Positions 49,481-61,611 of a stretch of DNA of 64,000 bases are shown piece by piece. Position 1 is the first letter of the stretch; every line of letters starts with the position of its first letter. The notes under the pieces were generated by a model, which saw only the letters and a list, made by a program, of their open reading frames with translations, was not told the origin of the DNA and did no database searches. Position numbers and translations under genes: made by a program. The stretch comes from Pseudophaeomoniella oleicola. Its lineage: Eukaryota > Ascomycota > Eurotiomycetes > Phaeomoniellales > Phaeomoniellaceae. Location: positions 543,688 through 607,687 of the forward strand of contig QWDQ01000008.1 in the NCBI GenBank assembly GCA_003868215.1, in the 5' to 3' direction.

Positions 49481-51536
49481 TCAAGATGACCCTGTCGCTT
49501 CGCCGCCTGTATTCGATGGAGCTGCCGTATCACCTGCAAGGCTCCGTATTCTCCCCAAGGTGTTCATAACACGGTCGATCTCTTCGGCGTCGATTGTCAT
49601 TTGTTGGATTCTCTTCTCGAGGCTCTCAATTGTACTCTTTAGTTGTGCGTTTTCCGAGCGTAACTTCGTTGGATCGGAAGTGATGTCACCATGTCCAGAG
49701 TATTCCCTCCCGGACAAGAGAGGAGAATTGTGTTTCACTCTTGCCTGATTTGAGCGTTCATTTTCTAATTTCTGGATTGTGCTTGTCAAACCAAGTTTCT
49801 CTTCTTCCCAGTTTTCTCGATCAACTTTCCAACGTCTTGCTTCCTCTGCAGCCTGGGCTTGAAGCCTACTACTCATTGTCATGATTTGCATGTATTGTGC
49901 GCCATTGGAGGCATTCTGTATGCGTGCTTCGTCTCTCGAACGGGTGAGATCTTCAGCCTGACCTTCCAGTGACTCGACATGTGCCTGGAGGCGGAATCTT
50001 TCTTCCGTTAAAGCATTGATCTCATGTTCGGCAACACGGGTTTTCTTATCCAGAGTCACACATCGTGTCTGCTGACGTGCATACGCTGCGAGAAGGGTTT
50101 CATGTTCCCGTTGCAAGGTAGAAAGAGCGAGAGACTGCTTCGATATTTGATGCTGCATATCTTGCATGTGTGCAGTCCCAGCAGCATTGATAGTCGCGGC
50201 TGTTTCATGCGGTGGTGGGGATTGTGATAGTATCGGAGGAAGAACTTGAGAAGGTCCACTAGGTCTCGGAAAATGTAATGAGGAAGGAGAAGGAAGTACA
50301 CGCCCACTGTTGTCAAATCTTGCGGATTGGGACGGAGACGGCACCGATCCTTGGTGCATGCCAACCGAGGCAACAGAGGATGTAGCAGTCAGGCCGGGAG
50401 ATTGTGAAATATGACGACTCGGGTTAAGAGAAGTCGGTTGTTGCATTCGCACTTCGTTGAGATCATTTGGACGAAAGGATTGCTCAACAGGCATACTCGG
50501 CGGGTAGTCCGGCGGAAATGGGGCGATGCCATCGCTAGTCGGAGTATACATAGTATTTTTGGGGGGTAACTGAAAGCTGCGATCATCGACAGAGCTGGGT
50601 CTTCTCATCTGTCCTTCCCAGGGGGTTGCAGAAGCAGCCGGAGACTCGTGTTCTGAACCGAGGTGCACCGGTTTCGAATCCGATCGGGGAAGTGACAAGG
50701 TAGCAGATGACTCTCTCGATAAGCGAATGCTCGACTCGATGGCATTGATTGACCACTCCAAGGAATGCTCGAGACCTTTGTCGCAGATGGTCTTTCCGTG
50801 GTGGTGCGTTCCCGCACCCTCCTACACACCGTTAGAGGCTGTCATATGTCATTGAGGAGTAGCACGTACCTTTCGCGCATGGTGTTCAGGAAAAGAGCGT
50901 ATAAGGGCTCGGCGCAGGGACTGTTCAAGCTCGATTAGGCCGAAAACTACCTTCTCGATGTATGACTCGAGGTTGCCACAACGGGAGCACTTGTCAAAAT
51001 CGCTGAAATTCGATTCCTTGCTTTGCGTTCGAAAGAGCCCTTCGTTCAGAGAGCGAGCACCTGTATCCTATTCTACCATGAGCCAGGTTCGACAGAGAAA
51101 TAATCAGAGAGGGTTTGGCTTGTGTTCAACACTTCAAAGAGGGTCTAGGTACAGTGGGAGGCGGGGGTCGTACTTCTGGAACTTGATATGGCTGGGCTTC
51201 GCTATCAGCATAAGTGCTGGTATAATCATCGTATGACAGGCGCTGCCGTTTCTGAGACGATCCCAATCTTGGTATGGTATAATCCTCCCCGGAATTGTCA
51301 AACGTGCGACGAGCACTATTGGATTCACTTCTCTCGAACATCTCTGAGTTCCCTAAAGTCGTGGTAATCGGCGGCAGCTTGGGCCCGGCTGCGGAAGTCG
51401 TGGGTAAAGTATCATTTTGCAGAGTCGACCGGCTCGTATTGACCGGTAAGTTCGGCCGCCACGCCGGATGGATGCTGGTGTGGTAATCGCTGCTACTGTT
51501 TTCCCAACTCCTCTTCGGCGCATGCGCCTCGTCCAT
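49481..51536 (-). CDS. Unrecognised coiled-coil protein with a CxxC motif
   Basis: 640 aa from three exons (introns 51068-51152 and 50822-50869, the first boundary tentative). The N-terminus is Ser/Pro-rich. Exon 2 encodes a compact, well-conserved-looking segment: FSDFDKCSRCGNLESYIEKV, then FGLIELEQSLRRALIR. It continues into GAGTHHHGKTICDKGLEHSL and EWSINAIESSIRLSRES. A long disordered Pro/Ser stretch follows, then a coiled coil from about 395 to 600 (QREHETLLAAYARQQTRCVTLDKK ... EKRIQQMTIDAEEIDRVM) divided in two by a short gap. I do not know the family. The CxxC with nearby histidines might bind metal. The coiled coil suggests oligomerisation. A regulatory or structural role is equally possible. 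Confidence 0.75.
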
Positions 51537-53357
51537 TTCTCGTGCAACGGATTAGCCAAGGCAAGTCGCTTGTGGTGCGCATGTCAGTTCACGCTGTAAA
51601 GACGGTCTCATATACATTGTAACGCAGGTTTCGTGTGATGAGCTATTGCGAGTGCGTTGAGCGCGAAGTGTCACAATATCCAAAGGATGCGACTTCATCG
51701 GAACCGGCCTGCGAGAGAGTCGTTGTCGATATCAGTCCGGTTGACCGGTGGACTGCATAGACGGGATTGCTTCTATAATGACGTAGCAGATCAGTCGCGC
51801 CCCAGAGCACAACTAACCATAGACAGGACCCAACAATCAATACTTCCTGAAAGATGGCTTTGGGGAGTCAAAGGTCGGCAAGACAGGCGAATGAAAGACG
51901 AAATGGTACTTTCAAGTGACTTGTAAGTGGGTGACAACGTGATTGCTGACAGAGACAATGCCAAGGTGAGCCGGGGTTTGCCGGGATAATTGCCAGGAGG
52001 AGATATATTAGCAGGAGTCTGGTTCCAACATACGATTTGACCCTTGCACTATGTCTCTCTCTCTTCGGCAGAATTGGACTTGAATGATCGAGATGATGGG
52101 TGTCTGTCTGTGTGACTTGTAGTGCTTCATTGTACACACGGTCTACGATATGGAATATGACTGTTTAAATCGCTGTGTCTGGATCTGCGGTCGCCCAATC
52201 TACTCACGGTATGCTACTAACTTATCATCTTTGTATCTCGAAAGAGGTGGAAGATTCAATCGGTACCGTAAGCGTACGCACATAGCAGTAGTAACGTTAG
52301 TAGTAGTATTCGATCTTCTGGAATCCTATATCAGGGACCAATGGCATCCAGACTTTTCCGCTCCGGATCCATCGGGAATACTACGGTAAGTTACAAGGCG
52401 ATCGCGATCTGATTGACCGGCCTTCCGTTTGGTTTCTAGCAACATATCGTAGCTCAAATTGGGCCCTCGTGATGACAAAGACTTTCCCAACGGCGTACAG
52501 CACGGCGGTCGCCGAAGGGAATACTTGAGCCAGAGCGACAAAGAAGCACGCTACCAGGTGCAATAGAACACAGTTATGTTGCTATTGCAGCAAACCCTAC
52601 TGAAGGGAGTAGCCTCGGCGTGAGTGGATAGCAAAAGGCATATTCAGCCTAACAACATCGTTTGCTGCACGATGCAGTGTAGTAGTTCTGGCACAATATG
52701 AAAGGCATCTTGGCGGATTCGACCAGAATCTCCTGGGTTCTCGCTTGGTCCGATGGAGTTGCAGAGAATAACCGCCGTGTGGTAGTTACACTCCTCCTAT
52801 GTACCGTAGTAGCATCGTAGGCCATCTCACAATCCATGATCGTTACTACCGCTGTTCAAGTTCTCGCCAGGCCATACCATGCAGACGCAGAGACACATTC
52901 GAAAATATGCCTACGGTAGTATTTACCTGACGAGTGGCGTCCAGAAGGCTGAACATAAACATCATAGCCGCTACAGTTCTCCCCAGACCGGATTTCACCA
53001 AATTCAGGTGGACGGCACTGCTATCGGATTCCTCCAACGGACAGTGTGCAAGTTTGCATCTGAGCTACAGTAACAGGAGTACGGGTGTAACAATATGGCA
53101 TTGAGCCGGTTACATAATGGCTCTTGGCGTGCTATTGAGGACCGTGATAGCTGATGAAGTTGACATGATTCGTACCTTTCCGAAGGGGGTACCATTGCAT
53201 GTCATAGTATATATAGCACATAGTACCATAATATATGATGGTCCATAGTACACCGCGAGTGGATATACTTATAGAGAGATGTATCTATCCGCCTTGAATT
53301 GCAGGAGGTTGTACTGATCCCAAAGACGCAGGCATTTGATTCGTACTGGCGAGATGA
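51537..53357. other. Intergenic, no gene supported
   Basis: 1.8 kb between two minus-strand genes. All frames are below 90 codons and show no protein-like composition. It holds the promoter of the coiled-coil gene and the 3' end of the gene at 53358. Confidence 0.5.
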
Positions 53358-54713
53358 TTAAGAGAATTCCCACGCTGCGACTAAAGCTGCACCACCAAAT
53401 CCAAGATTGGGTGTGTCTCCGCGAAGTAGATCATCGATCTCCTCGGCCACCCATTGCTTTTCAGCTTGCATGAAAGACTTGACAAGCTCCTGCGCGCATT
53501 GCAATTCGTCCAGAAGGCAGGAAATCTGCATTCTGTGGGCGCCAATCACCCGACCAAGGCCACTGGCCCTGTCGACTTCTCCTAAAGCGTCGAGAGCCGT
53601 CCTACATTGCAATAGTAGACGTAAGGAGACTTGGACATCGTCGTGCCACTGTACTGGAAGAGCCTCGACGAATTGGAGAGTTACTTTGCCCTCGGCGTTC
53701 CAGGAATTCCGAACGTGACCTGCATGACGTAGCCATGTATCGAACTCATCAAGGCTTCTGGTAGCCCTTGCACCAACTGATATTAGTTCAGTGATAGTTG
53801 CGAGACATTCGGACAAAGCCCATGCCTTCTGTGCAGCTGTCGATCCCCCCTGAGCATCCATTGATATCCATTCTGTAAGGGCTTTTTTGTTGGATATGAA
53901 TGCCATATTTTTTTCTTGCTGCCTGAGACCACTCAATGTACGCTCTAAAGAGATATTTTGTTGTTGTGAACGATTAGCAGCCTCGACTCGCATATTATAG
54001 CATTTTTTCTGCCCGAGCCCTGCAAGTAGGTGCAACTCAAGTAACTCATCCTGTAGCTTGCTCACGAAAGCATCTGTTTCCTTGTCTGGAGTACTTTCGG
54101 ACGCCTCATATGGCATCGATTGCTTCCTTGGGCTGTAGTGTTGCTGAAACGTTGTGAAACCAGGTTTGCCATTTGATAAAAACTGGGTCTTGGCCGTGCT
54201 GGATGGAGGCTTCAGAGAACCCAATGGCCCTATAGTCGTTGCCGACCTACTTCGTGAATGTTGAGCAACCGGTCGCGTGCCATTCAACTGCGAGCCCACT
54301 CGGACTTCCCGAGAATTTGAGGTCTCTATGTCAGCCGGCCCGTGTTGGGTATCTGAAGTGCTCTGAGCATAAAAAGAAATGGGCCGTAGCTTCTGGGAAG
54401 AACCGAAACCATGAGCATCATCTCGATGTCTACTGCTGCCGCTCGGAGCAGTGATGTTAGATGTTTCTCTGACAGAACGAGATCTGGAATGACCCGCGGG
54501 TTTTATGACAGGCTGCTGGACTTCGTTGGACAAGTTTGTCCGGCCATCTTTGTTCGAAGACTGGATCTTCCCTCGGCTTGAAACTCCCAATGGTCTTCGT
54601 GGATCAACGCCGACCGGCACAGGGAGAGTTGTGCTCCGTGTCACCCTCGGGGTCTGACGCGAGGCCCCATCCTTTGCAGGTGAAGGGATAGATGTAGTTT
54701 GCCGTGTACTCAT
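53358..54713 (-). CDS. Unrecognised protein with Ser-rich N-terminus and helical C-terminus
   Basis: Intronless, 451 aa. The start is the first true ATG (MSTRQTTSIPSP); the frame extends 17 codons further up only with a GTG. Residues 1-230 are basic, Ser/Arg/Pro-rich and probably disordered, with SR-type pairs (HSRSRSVRE, HSRSRSATT). From about 245 the protein is helical: DAFVSKLQDELLELHLLAGL, then a Gln-rich helix, and a compact C-terminal domain (about 310-440) with regular Leu spacing. The ELLELHLL segment is reminiscent of helices seen in some uncharacterised fungal spindle-associated proteins, but I cannot support an assignment. The basic N-terminus with helical end would suit a microtubule- or chromatin-associated protein; this is speculation. 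Confidence 0.7.
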   Translation of the reverse strand: MSTRQTTSIPSPAKDGASRQTPRVTRSTTLPVPVGVDPRRPLGVSSRGKIQSSNKDGRTNLSNEVQQPVIKPAGHSRSRSVRETSNITAPSGSSRHRDDAHGFGSSQKLRPISFYAQSTSDTQHGPADIETSNSREVRVGSQLNGTRPVAQHSRSRSATTIGPLGSLKPPSSTAKTQFLSNGKPGFTTFQQHYSPRKQSMPYEASESTPDKETDAFVSKLQDELLELHLLAGLGQKKCYNMRVEAANRSQQQNISLERTLSGLRQQEKNMAFISNKKALTEWISMDAQGGSTAAQKAWALSECLATITELISVGARATRSLDEFDTWLRHAGHVRNSWNAEGKVTLQFVEALPVQWHDDVQVSLRLLLQCRTALDALGEVDRASGLGRVIGAHRMQISCLLDELQCAQELVKSFMQAEKQWVAEEIDDLLRGDTPNLGFGGAALVAAWEFS

Positions 54714-55380
54714 CGGAAAGTAAAGGACAAACTTATCGACAGGATTTAGACTGTATACTTTCACTAATGCCGTTACTCAACCAGATTCTCTGTGGAGCAA
54801 GACAAAACTCTAGAGCAGATAGGTGACATTGGGAGAGAGTGAGGGAGCATGGGATCAAATTAATCTGTTGTCCTGAGTTTCAGCAAAGGTGATCGATATT
54901 TTATGGAGTGAGAGAGGTAATTGAACAGCAGAGTGCGAACATGTCTTGTTACAAAATTATTCTGATTGTTTGGATTGTCGAATTAATATTCGTTGGCCGA
55001 TGTGTAAGACCTGGTCAACAAAGTGAAACCACGAAAACAATATCACGTGACGGAGTGCACATATCGGTTGTCCATCCGCGTCGAGTCTCCAGCGACTCCG
55101 AATGATAAGAGCATATGCAGCCTTGTTGAGCACGTGTGGCCAATGTAAGATGGTCTACTGCTATCACAATGATCTACCGTCTTGAGGGTCTTGCGACAAT
55201 CCATTCGTATTGTGATGCCTCTTGCTGGATATATGGCAAGGCGAAAGATCTATGAAATGCAAAGTTTCCAATCGCTAACTCAAGCAGGAGAAATAAAGAC
55301 GAGGCAGATTGGGCAGTAGAAAAGGAGGAACAGGAGAAACATCTCAGCGTCGAGTCTACAGAAATAAGTGACCTGAGCTC
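54714..55380. other. Intergenic with a TCACGTGA E-box palindrome
   Basis: 667 bp upstream of the 451-aa gene and downstream of the 6-phosphogluconolactonase gene. TCACGTGA at 55043-55050 is a perfect 8-bp palindrome around the bHLH site CACGTG, 330 bp upstream of the 451-aa start codon. No gene is supported. Confidence 0.45.
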
Positions 55381-56222
55381 CTACAAGCTACCCCGACGGG
55401 GATAACCAATGCCTTCGACAGCAGACGTATCGGTGAACCACGATACTTTGTCTGCTGCAGCTTCGTTCACAAGGCCGCAGGGCAAGCTCCGTCCCTCTTC
55501 GGTCTCCAAGATTTTTCGAAGGATTTCCTTCTTCCCACCGCCTGTTGCAACAAATGCGATTTTGACGGCATGAGTGACGACTGGCAGCGTCAAGGTAATC
55601 CTCCTTGCCGGTGGCTTGGGAGAATCCTCTATGGGAGCCACCCAAGCGTCAGACTCTCTCAGTAGTTCGTGGCCAGGAAAGAGACTGCATGTGTGACCAT
55701 CCGGACCGCACCCCAACAGAAGGAGATCGAAGATTGGCAGCTTGACGCTGTCTTTCGCAGCGAATGACTTCATCAGCTCCTCCTGGTATTGGTCTGCGAG
55801 CTCCTGGGTGTCGTCGAGATATTTTATGTCGATGGGGTGCACCGTGGGTTTTGGCGCATCTTCTGGTATCTTGTCTAACCATTCTTCCTTCACCAATCGA
55901 TGATTGCTATCTTCGTGATCGAGGGGGACGGCTCTCTCATCAGCGTAGAACACCTCCCATTTATCGAATTGTATCTCATCGTCTGGCGTCCCACTTCCTG
56001 GTGTCAAGAGCGCTTTGGCGAGAGTCTTCGGCAGGCTTCCTCCGCTGCAAGATTAATCAGTATGTGCCTGTCAAGCTTCCACAAAGAGCCATACCTAACG
56101 GCAATCTTAAAGGCATTATGGCGTGCAAATCCAGCGTTTTGGCATTGCAGAATGTAGGTTCGAAGGCTTCCGGCGAGCGCATCGGTATCAGGGTATGTGT
56201 ACAGATTTGGTGCGTTGCCCAT
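55381..56222 (-). CDS. 6-phosphogluconolactonase
   Basis: Hydrolyses 6-phosphogluconolactone in the oxidative pentose phosphate pathway, a cytosolic NADPH source. Two exons (intron 56045-56094) give 263 aa. The exon junction forms the phosphate-binding motif VSGGSLPKTLAKAL. Later blocks are FYADERAVPLDHEDSNHRLV, EWLDKI, FDLLLLGCGPDGHTCSLFPGH and RRITLTLPVV, followed by AFVATGGGKKEILRKIL. The C-terminus has GLVNEAAADKVSWFTD. Length matches the yeast Sol3/Sol4 and human PGLS families. The start is the ATG of MGNAPNLYTYP, the first in frame. Confidence 0.94.
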
Positions 56223-57734
56223 GGTTATCTTAAGCAAGGTCGGTATCAGCCTTCGCCTACGTACCTTCGATCGCTTTTGCGCCCGAACGAACTTGAACCA
56301 CTTACCAGATCGTGAAGACTAAGGTAACAGACTGATTTTGCGACACTATATGGAATGTGGAAGTGGGGTGAAAATACGATAGTATGCGTACGTTATGGTG
56401 TAATTGATGATGATAATGAGCGATCACTTTCAGATTGGCGACGTCTTTGAGATTGTACAATCAGGCTCGAAGGCAGGATTTGTCGTGTCGGCTTGAGGTT
56501 GTTGTATACAAGTCTGTTTAGGTAGAACTAAAGGCGACGTTATGCGTTATGCGACATGAAAGCAAGGTTGCATCCATAATTCATTCATCTGTTCGGTCAT
56601 CACAATAATATTATGACCACCATCCCACTTTATCCACCTTTAGGCACACTACTACGTAGTACGTATCGTAATAACTAATAACTATTGATTCCCCGCCCTA
56701 CAAAAGTAATTAAGACGTAGTAGCCTGTAAGATCATTGTAGCAGGCTGCCTCGGAAGTTGAAGGCTACTTCAACGAAGGTACCTAGATAACCACCTAACA
56801 CGTAATACACGCAATTGACCCTTCATTAGGGATATATCAAACATCTCACAGAGTGCTGAGTACTAGGTACCTTATGTTCATAAGACATCTCAGCAGCCTA
56901 CTTACCAAAAAACCTATCTCTCTCTCTCTCTCTAACTAGAGAATAAGCCAAGATGTGATCTCGGTAGCGGCGAAATCCGTGATACTACTAGGAGGCGAGA
57001 GGTCGACTGTGATGCTACTTACTGTACTACGTATGTACTGTAGTACTCCATAACTCAAGAGATTGGCGCATTTTGTCTGTCTTTTGCTACGTGATTCGAT
57101 GAGTTACTGTACCTCACATTAACACGACCACTAGAGAGGCCGGCTCCCCCGGTCTATTCAACGTCTTGGCCCCTTCGGCAGTTTCCTTGAATAGGTACGT
57201 ACGTATAACTGATGACGGAAGTTAAAAGAATGCTCCGATAAGAGATCTGAAGTTATATTGTATGAACTACGTACAACATTGTACCTAACGTAGTAGGTAC
57301 CTAGTAATAATATGGGGTGCATAGTAGGTAGCTACTTACATAGTGCCTCAGGTACATAATTGTACCTCCTGTCGTATGCAAAAGGCTGAATACGTCACAG
57401 ACTACCTCCAAGCTCTACCTAATAAAAGGTACCTACTGTTACCAATGTGGTAAAGTTCTGATTACCTCCCTACTTGTTCCTCAATACTACCACTGGCAGT
57501 TCGGTCGGGTCTAGTATCCTCGTTGCCATTGAATGTCGTTGGCTTTCTTATGATTGACCGGTCGTCGTATACGCTTATTTGAATATCTGTGCATTTTGGG
57601 CGACCATAGATGTACTGAATATCAACAAGCATCAACGTATACTCTACCACTGCGAATCATATTGGTACGAACGATTGTACCTATCAAGCCTATGGAATTC
57701 GTTGGGCTCCGTCATCGTGGTCTCAACTTGCTGA
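56223..57734. other. Intergenic with palindromes and a CT run
   Basis: 1.5 kb without a supported gene. It holds a TACTACGTAGTA palindrome at 56650-56661, a CT run at 56919-56934, and a dense patch of GGTACCTA/TAGGTACC-like words at about 57180-57440. It includes the 6-phosphogluconolactonase promoter. Confidence 0.5.
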
Positions 57735-59115
57735 CTAGGTGCCGCTCCAGACTTCCTGGGATGTATCCTGTTTTGTCTTTTTCCAAGGAGAAATGGGACT
57801 GTAGCCGCTCGCATGTTGTAAGTACGACCCGTCTTTGCCTCCTCCACCTTGCTTATGGAGTGACTGGTAATTCCAACTCTCCAAAACTGCGAGACTCTGC
57901 AAGTAGGCATCAAAACCACGAGTGATGCCTCTAGTGTTCTCGACGACTGGCTCCTTCGACAAATCAATAACCCGATTCGTTCGACACGTCCTATCGATAC
58001 CCTGGAGCCTCTGCTCATACTTCCCTGCATCAGAGTAGAATTCAGGGAATTGGTTGAAAAATAGAAGTTCGATTGTATGGTATGTCAGATCACCTATGCT
58101 GTCGCGAAACGCTGAAGTTAACGTCAAAAGGCCAGTTGCCGTATCGACTTTATGAGTCTCATGCATACTGTGTGGCCATATGAATTTGTAGTGCTGGACA
58201 AGCTTGGACCAGAAGAAGTCGGTGTAATATCTGTCTTTGCCGAAGCAGAGTCTCTCCCGCATACCTGGCCTTGGACGAAATTTATCAGCCTCTAAGCAAG
58301 CCTTTCTGTGGAGGCGGACATACCATGGTACGTAATCGATGACTGGGGCATGCTTCAAGGCTTCTTGGGATGGCCTGTAGGCACATTCAGCAATACATCA
58401 TCGTGAATCGGATACAGCCATACCGTGGTAGGAGCCAAGGTGGAACTCCTGATTCGCTTTGATGCTCGAAGGTCATCCGTGTACTCCGATACTGATCTCA
58501 AATCAGTTTGCCGAAGCCATGAAAATGGGGACAGTCGCCAACCTTTAAAAGCCAGCGTTGGAGGAGAAGAGTTGCAAGGCGGGTGGGAAGGTCTTTGAAT
58601 CCCAGCACTTCTTGATCGACCTTCTTCGCAATTTGCCAAGTTTTATCACCGGCGACACGTGCTTCAACAACATACCATCCCTGATATATTGCTTTGATTG
58701 CTATGTGCTCATCTGTGTCTATTTTGGGGGACGTCCCGCGCAGCTCGGAGAGTCTTGAAAGATAGCGGTCAAGGACCAGAAAGATACCCATAGGCTGACC
58801 ATGTCGTAGCCCCTTATCCGCTCGGCTGTCTCCCCTCATCAAGCAGCTTGTGCGGTTTGGCGAGCTCCGCCCGTTGGGATCTGGCTCTTCGAGTGTGTCT
58901 CTGGCCTCAGTAGATAGTGCTTGCTGATGAAGGGGTCTGGACGCCGCATAGGCATCTGGCCTCCTCTCGTGGTTGCGCACGAAATCATCCGCATGCTTTC
59001 TGAGGTCGGTACTGGGATCCATTCTCAGTTCTTCGACCTCTACAAGCTTTGGACCGGCTTCATTCGTTCCAGCAGTATTGCGACTTGGAGATGTGGATTG
59101 TAAGTTTTGCATCAT
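57735..59115 (-). CDS. Unrecognised protein, three exons
   Basis: 426 aa (introns 58492-58542 and 58375-58423, both in phase). It begins with two adjacent Met codons. Residues 1-110 are polar and probably disordered. From about 115 a folded region seems to start: GIFLVLDRYLSRLSEL, YQGWYVVEARVAGDKTWQIA, LPTRLATLLLQRWLLK. After the junctions come HAPVIDYVPWYVRLHRKACL, DFFWSKLVQHYKFIW and AFRDSIGDLTYHTIELLFF. The composition is ordinary, with many aromatic residues, which argues for a real globular protein. I recognise no family and no catalytic motif. It lies next to a second Zn2Cys6 gene in a repeat-rich, gene-poor neighbourhood, so it may be lineage-specific. Confidence 0.7.
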
Positions 59116-61611
59116 TGATTAGAGGTATTATGCTGGATCCGAAATCTCGCGAGACCGTTGCTTCGGCCTTTCTCTCAACAAACAAATGCTATGGGCAGAG
59201 AAGGTTGCGAACTCGCTTCAATGAGTCCTACACGAATACTAATAGCGAGCTGGCTTAAACCGTGACGCCGGCCATGCTCAATTTACGCACGCAGCAAAGG
59301 GAGATTGTGATCAACTCGATGTCTAGGAGGGACTTGAAAGGAGTCCTTGGTATAAAGGGGCCATTGGTGGGAGTTATTGAACTGTTAAGATAGCGAATGG
59401 GACATGGTAGGATGGACCGGACTCCTTATCCGGTGGCATAGTCATGATTGAGTCTTGTACTAGGTACTAATTAACGTATCGACTTCAACTAGTGGTCGAG
59501 ACGGCACTGACCGTATTTGCTTTGGTATAATCAGGAACAATACTACGTAGTAGAGGAGCCCGGTCGAGGTGGACAGATGTCAGACATTGGATATTTGATC
59601 CTTAGGTGAGTTTAGCTAAGAAATGGACGCTTTGCAGGACGTCCCGCGATCATACACAGCGCCGGGACAATTCTCCGACAAGGTTTCCCATAGTACAGTA
59701 TCAAGCAATTGCCTGAGAATTGTCTCCACGTAATGAGTACTACGTAGTATGAGCAGGGAAGCCAAATTCTTCACCATGATCGGACTCTACTGCATGCCCG
59801 GTCGCCATTAAGATGAAGGGACGGTACCGGCTATTACCTCCCTGTAGATAAGGTGCCGGTGGGTAACGATAGGTATTCGAAGTAGCGAGGTAGGTTAACT
59901 CAGGTAAGATACCAAGGGAGGGTAGGCGTAGTACTATGGTAGACGAAAAGATCCAAGTACATCCAACGTGCATCGTGGCAAGAGACCCCTTGATCTACTG
60001 TTGATCGTAGTCAGTTAATACTACGTACCTACCTAGGTAAGTAGTAGCTCGGCAGGAAGCTTCGAGATCGATGCTATACTACGTAGTTCTAAACAAGGCG
60101 TGTTACCAGCAAAACCTACAAGAGACATGGGCATTACCGCACCATAAATAGTCGCTTCGCGCGCGCCACACTGAAAATCAGCAATAGCTGTCGGGCGAAT
60201 TCCACAGTACTAACAGCGAATACAGGACCTGGCTCTCTCGCTCTCCTTCGAGATACATTTTTAAACCTCGATGCTGCCCGTATGGCCCCCTGACGATACC
60301 TACTGATGGGTTAGCTGTCTCCCCCTCCTCCCTACCTACCGCGGAAGTTATACCCTCCTTCGAAGGGTATGTTCCAATTGCATACTGCACGAAGCCAACC
60401 AGGAGATATACCCACCGGATTCCTCTCATTCACTCCATGCCTCGACACCGTGCGACAGGTAAATTAGCGGTGGGACTGACGACTGATCGGTACTTTGTTC
60501 CCCTTGTTCTGTTCTCGTAGTCTCGCGACCTCTTCAATCTTATTTTTGACAGTCCCTCATTTGTCAATTGGCCCGTACCCAAGTACCAAAGGCTGAGCAC
60601 GCATGACCCGGTTCTATAGATGACATTCGCTTACAGTAGGTTCATTGCCTCCTCCAACAACGGTACTTCCGTCGCTTGCAAGAGGCACAACTTTTTCATC
60701 AAGCCTTGAACCAGGCATCAGGTCAAGCCATCAGGAGAATGAACTCAGACCGAGGATCTGCAAGCAACAGACTAGTCTGTGGCTCTTCACTCAAAGGCTC
60801 ATAGTGGCTATCGGCAGCCGTGACTGACCGACGACAGATATTCGAGCAGTATGAAGGCATCGTACATTGAGTCTATCTCCTCGTGTTATGGACAGGTAAT
60901 AAAGTATGTTGGCGTTGCTTGGTCTGCGCTGCCGGACGCCAATCGGCGGAGAGAAGACGGCCATATCTAGTGTTCGGCAGATCGCCTAGATATGCGCATA
61001 TTTCGGCATGCGAACGTCTGGGCGCCATCAACTCGTCGGGATATCAGAACGGCGTATATGCCAAGAGGAGTCGTGAATCAAACATCTTCAACAGTTGCAA
61101 GCTCCGGCATGAGGGACTGAACGGAAAGATCATCACTTTTCCAGTTATTGTGAGATCGACTTGCAGAAGTTGCAGCTTCTTAGCCCACAATTTAGGTTGA
61201 CGCTTTACCAATCAGCGTGGACGGAGTTGACCAATTCCGCATACGCAGGAAAACCATCAACCAAACGAAGCTGGTCGCCGAGATTTTGATCGACGCCTTG
61301 TCGTACGGACGCAATAATCCTGACTTAGCAATCATGGGTTATTATACAGAGCATTTTCATTGTCACGCACAGCACCATCAATTTCATCCGGGCCGGCTTT
61401 CATCCACCATTCTGCAAGCTCCGCTACACTCTTACGGTACCTTGGAGACTTGAGGGGCATCAGTAGTCTCTTCACGTGCAAGTCTGCAGTCTGGATGAAA
61501 TTGGCGATCAACTATACCATCGCGCAGTAAGCTTTACAGCCAATCTCTCAACCGTACTTTTCTTGTGACCACGGTTTCATACCAAGAACTCCTGGAAGGT
61601 GTTTATTGCCA
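59116..61611. other. Intergenic between two divergent accessory-looking genes
   Basis: 2.5 kb without a supported gene. Perfect TACTACGTAGTA palindromes lie at 59541-59552 and 59738-59749, with an 11/12 match at 60077-60088. The frames present are short. It should hold the promoters of the 426-aa gene and of the Zn2Cys6 gene. Confidence 0.5.

Noticed and set aside
54714-54764. 17-codon upstream extension of the 451-aa gene
   Set aside because: Begins with GTG and not ATG; the first ATG at 54713 is the better start.
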